Shown: piece by piece, positions 59,529-62,790 of the stretch | Layout of the letters: every line of letters starts with the position of its first letter | Numbering within the stretch: position 1 is the first letter of the stretch | Origin: Rhizomucor pusillus | Lineage: Eukaryota; Mucoromycota; Mucoromycetes; Mucorales; Lichtheimiaceae | DNA: 62,790 nt | Reading direction: 5' to 3' | Assembly (NCBI GenBank): GCA_900175165.2 | Contig: FWWN02000293.1 | Coordinates: forward strand, 1-62,790 | The notes under the pieces: generated by a model | What the model saw: the letters and a program-made list of their open reading frames with translations, nothing else | What the model was told of the DNA's origin: nothing | Databases searched by the model: none | Made by a program: the position numbers and the translations under genes

Positions 59529-61225
59529 ATGTCGAACGAAAAGCACCAGGAAATAAATGACGCCGATGAGGCAAGACTAATTCGCAAGATAACCTGGGCT
59601 GCTATTCCATTGCTGAACATGACACAAGCCGTGCAGGTAGAAGAAAACGGTTATGTGTGTGCCAAATAGTGTTCTAAATGAGTGGATAGGAGGTCGACAA
59701 GACCACGCTTAACCATTCGGCGATGTTGGGACTATTTCGAGATACCGGGATTACGATAGAGCAGTTTGGTTGGATAGCTGCCATGTTTTATGTGGGGTAT
59801 TTGATTGTCCAGGCAAGTAATGGCTAGCAGAACAGATTCTCTTGTGGTCCTAGCAGTAAAAATGTATAATCTGAGCTGACAATGGGGAAACAATGCTCTT
59901 AGATACCAAACTCACTCGCATTGCAGCGTTTTCACACATCAAAGTATCTCGGTACCATCTTGATTGGTCTAGGGTTTGTAGTTGGATGCAATGCACTGTG
60001 TCAAACATACGCACAGTTGGTTGGACTTCGAATCCTGCTGGGTGCATTCGCGGCAGCTGTGTATCCTTGCATATTTCTACTGATCAGCACACTGTATCGC
60101 CGCTCAGAGCAAGTCATTTGGTTCTCAAGCATCTATATAACAGACGCAATAGCTGTGATTGTGAACAGCTTGATCATGTACAGTTTGGGATACATCGACG
60201 ATACTGCAGGTGTAAGCGCTTGGCAATGGTAACTAGCAATAAGAGTCTGTGATCTCCTGAAAATTTTCCAATCAATATTAATACGTACTTTATTGCCAAA
60301 AGGGGTATGATACTTTGGGGTGCTATCACAATGCTGCTAGGTCTAGTGTGCTTTGTCTTTTTGCCCGACAAACCGACATCAAGATGGTTTCGATTGTCGC
60401 CCATCGAAAAGAAGATAGTCGAGGAGCGCATACGGGATAACACTGTGGTGCAAACGAGGACGTTCAAATGGACGCATGTTCGAGAAGCAATTTCGGAGCC
60501 ACGATTTTACTGTTACTTGGTTATATGTGTTTGTTTTAACCTCCTTAACGGATGCTTCACTGTGTTTCAATCACAGGTTATCAGCGAGATGGGATTTAAG
60601 GTATGTTAACCGGATAATAGTGCTAGAAGAACGAAACTATGTCACTTAGAAGTTCATCCTTTAATAGGATCTAGATGCGATACTACTCAACATACCATCA
60701 TATGCAGCCGATATAGTAGCAATGGCGACAGCTGCCTGGATGAGCCGAAAGTATTCTGAGATTTCGTATCTCGCTTCACTCTTCCAGCTGCTGCCATTTG
60801 GAGGCATTATTCTGTTACTAATGCTGCCCGCTGGTGGTGTACAGCTGGCAGGATTGTATCTCACGTTTTGCAATGGTCCTATCTACTCTTTCCTTTCCAC
60901 ATCTGTCTCAAACAACGTGACTGGATATACCAAGAAGATATTTTACAATGCAAGTCTCGTGGTAGCTTACTCTGTTGGCAATTTTGTCGGGCCTTTGCTG
61001 ATCCTGGACCGAGAGAGACCAAGATACCCGAGTGCTATGGTCACGTACGCAACAGCAACTCTTTTGACTTCAATCTTGTTTCTTTACATACGCTGGGATA
61101 TAGTACGACGAAACCAACGCAGAGAGGAACTGCGTCGTACCAGCGGCCTCACACTTCCTCCGGAAAACAGAGAAGAACTGGACCTAACAGACAAGGAAGA
61201 CTTGTATTTTGTTTATCTCCCCTGA
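59529..61225 (+). CDS. MFS anion:cation symporter (allantoate permease type), copy 3, intact
   Basis: Five exons (59529-59636, 59690-59812, 59903-60228, 60303-60600, 60668-61225) join without interruption to about 470 residues, the normal size for 12-helix ACS-family major facilitators such as Dal5. Motifs include RKITWAAIPLLN at the cytoplasmic N-terminus, IEQFGWIAAMFYVGYL, LRILLGAFAAAVYPCIF, LYRRSEQVIWFSS, the central loop LPDKPTSRWFRLSPIEKKIVEERIRDNT, and NNVTGYTKKIFYNASLVVAYSVGNFVGP in helices 10-11. It is a plasma-membrane uptake carrier for an organic anion; the substrate cannot be read from sequence. The second intron begins GCAAGT. The third intron boundary (W-GMILWG) is chosen for frame and is less certain. 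This is the only working copy of the tandem array. Confidence 0.85.
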
Positions 61226-62461
61226 GAACTGACGACTATGGATAAAAGCAGACCGAAGGAGTAGAAACTTACCAGCGTTGTATATTTCTCCCCAAATCTA
61301 AGCAATACAACATCTTGATATTATTTTTTCACTTTTTCGCAGGGAGACGCATCCACCTGAGTGGATATCTTCTTTTTTTCTATCCCTGGGCTTGTTTTAC
61401 ACGGATTGGATGCATTCGATACATAGAGAGCCTTTTGGATTGCCACCAGGAGTGGAGCCAAAACTAGTGTGTCTAGAAAAGGTAATTTCATACGTAAATA
61501 AACAATTTGTGAATCAAAATTTAGGACATTCTCGATATATTGACACGTTTAACTAGCATTGTAATGGTTCAATCATTCATTGGTGGTGGCCAAATAACGA
61601 AAGATTGGCTACTCTAATAGAATGGGAAAAGAACGGTTTATTCCGGTTTCAAAAAGGCAAATTCGTTTATCAAATGTTACGGTTTCGGATACTACCCGGT
61701 TCTACTGCGTTTTCGTCACTGTACCTTGTATTATTATTGCTGCAATGCATTCCGTGGATAGGCAAAGCACCAGGGATTTGTTTGGATGAATCGGATTCAA
61801 GACCTTGTTTCCAACGCGTTTCACCGGCACGCACAAACAAGCAAAAGCTCAGATAATCTGACAGTGCTCGACATTTGTTTCCACGATATTCCGAGACTTC
61901 TGGAGGCATTGATAGATAAGATCCCTCCTATGACGCTGTCCGTGCACCCTATCCTTGGTTCTCATTGCCTGGAGAAACCGGCACATGACGCGTAGATAAG
62001 GAAGATTTACTCGTCATAATAGGCAACAGATACGAGCGTGCATTGCAAACTGTTTCAAACATTAGGCCCAGCTGGCCCACCTTCAGGATATCTTTATCCC
62101 TGTTTCTGGCGGATGATGGCACCATCTGAGGAATCAGCGCAGCAGAGTCTGCCAGCGGAGTTGCCGCGAACGGAAGTTTTCAGTTTTTTCGGGAAAACAT
62201 TGCGGAGAAGCCTGGCTACGAAAGGCAATTCTGTCCCCTTTCCTGCTGCGTCTCTATAATCCTCTTCGACAAAGATGACACAATTATTGGATCGTCTCAC
62301 GTGGAAGAAGGATAATCCCTCCCACCCCGTGTGACATGGTGTGAGTTGATAAGCTTGCTTGCTTACTCCCTTTGTATAAAAAGTCCCACAAGACACAGCT
62401 TCTTTGAACAGTTCGCCTCCTTCTTTCCGCTTTTCCTCCCCGATTCGCTCCTACGACGACT
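61226..62461. other. Intergenic, no supported gene
   Basis: Between MFS copy 3 and the last gene. The plus frame 61605-61856 and the minus frames 61670-61909 and 62094-62396 show no domain and are short. The final 150 nt are presumably the promoter and leader of the gene starting at 62462 (TATAAAAAG at about 62376). Confidence 0.45.
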
Positions 62462-62764
62462 ATGCTCTCAACAATAAGAGCGTCGGCAAAGTTTACAGAA
62501 GAGTTGGACAACATACTGTTTCTCAGTATATCCTCAGAGAAGGAAGAATATGAAAGACGCGCAAAAGAAATCAGGGCACGGTCGCCTGTACCTTACGGCA
62601 CAATACCAAAACACAAACCTCGCAGACGACGAAAATCATCGCTGCCAGCAGTAACAGAAGAGCAACAACAAAGCGGCGACACGCACAGTGCCCAAAATAA
62701 TGCTGATACAAAGAATAATAATAGTAATAACAATAAGATCTCTACTGCTGCTGCTGCCACCATT
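62462..62764 (+). CDS. First exon of an unidentified gene, cut by the window edge
   Basis: The ATG at 62462 opens a 101-codon exon ending in ACC ATT followed by GTAAGT, a strong donor at 62765. The peptide begins MLSTIRASAKFTEELDN, continues with a charged helix (SSEKEEYERRAKEIRARS), a basic KHKPRRRRKSS patch that could act as a nuclear signal, and an Asn/Gln/Ala-rich tail. A TATA-like element lies about 85 nt upstream. No family can be assigned from this exon alone; the rest lies outside the window. Confidence 0.6.
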
Positions 62765-62790
62765 GTAAGTTTTGTTGTTTCTTTTTTTTT

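Larger units (their letters stand above)
54402..61225 (+). repeat. Tandem triplication of one MFS transporter gene
   Basis: Three direct copies (54402-56091, 56406-58094, 59529-61225) share all five exons with identical exon lengths (123, 326, 298 and 558 nt for exons 2-5 in the intact state) and conserved intron positions. The leader CCTACAATGTCGAACGAAAA is kept in copies 1 and 3 but not in copy 2. Spacers are 314 and 1434 nt. This indicates local duplication followed by separate decay. Confidence 0.9.

Noticed and set aside
1..62790. CRISPR arrays, bacterial operons, ribosome binding sites
   Set aside because: No spaced direct repeats were seen, and the intron-rich gene structure shows nuclear fungal DNA, so prokaryotic features are not expected.

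Overview
The window looks like nuclear DNA of a filamentous, early-diverging fungus, most likely Mucoromycota. Evidence: many short spliceosomal introns (about 45-110 nt, usually 50-65), fungal versions of RIM15, ISC1, YHM2, IML2, BDP1 and an allantoate-permease-type MFS cluster, and relics of DIRS, piggyBac-like, Helitron and Fanzor/TnpB-like elements. The phylum is an inference; no marker gene was compared. All exon boundaries were read by eye from GT/GC...AG sites and checked only for reading-frame continuity.

Layout. 0.5-1.1 kb: broken DIRS-like reverse transcriptase (minus). 2.2-10.6 kb: housekeeping block with IML2-like TPR protein (+), a glutathione S-transferase with an in-frame stop (-), ISC1 inositol-phosphosphingolipid phospholipase C (+) and TFIIIB subunit BDP1 (+). 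10.6-23.8 kb: accessory block. It holds two near-identical TIR miniature elements about 7 kb apart, a FEN1/XPG-like nuclease gene followed directly by a Fanzor (eukaryotic TnpB-like) gene, an intact tRNA-Leu(CAA), and a decayed piggyBac-like transposase. 23.8-39.4 kb: dense housekeeping block with VMA5 (+), a twin-CX9C MIX17/CHCHD2-like protein (-), the 2695-residue kinase RIM15 (-), POP5 (+), a PA-TM-RING ubiquitin ligase (+) and a cysteine-rich single-pass membrane protein (-). 40.7-42.7 kb: Helitron helicase relic with flanking hairpins. 43.2-48.9 kb: mitochondrial carrier YHM2 (-) and 5'-3' exoribonuclease RAT1 (+). 50.0-52.6 kb: decayed element remnants (-). 52.7-53.6 kb: ornithine decarboxylase antizyme (-), split between two frames as expected for programmed +1 frameshifting. 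54.4-61.2 kb: tandem triplication of an MFS anion:cation symporter; only the third copy is open throughout. 62.46 kb to the end: first exon of an unidentified gene.

The intact genes are mostly unrelated core functions (nutrient signalling, sphingolipid turnover, Pol III initiation, RNase P/MRP, 5'-3' decay, vacuolar acidification, citrate/oxoglutarate exchange, polyamine control). The most unusual locus is the FEN1-like nuclease plus Fanzor pair at 12.8-17.5 kb. The FEN1-type acidic residues and the RuvC/zinc-ribbon motifs are both recognisable, but several frame breaks show that this copy is probably not functional as it stands. Other notable points are the antizyme frameshift, five probable GC-AG introns (one of them switching between GT and GC among paralogues), and independent inactivating lesions in MFS copies 1 and 2.
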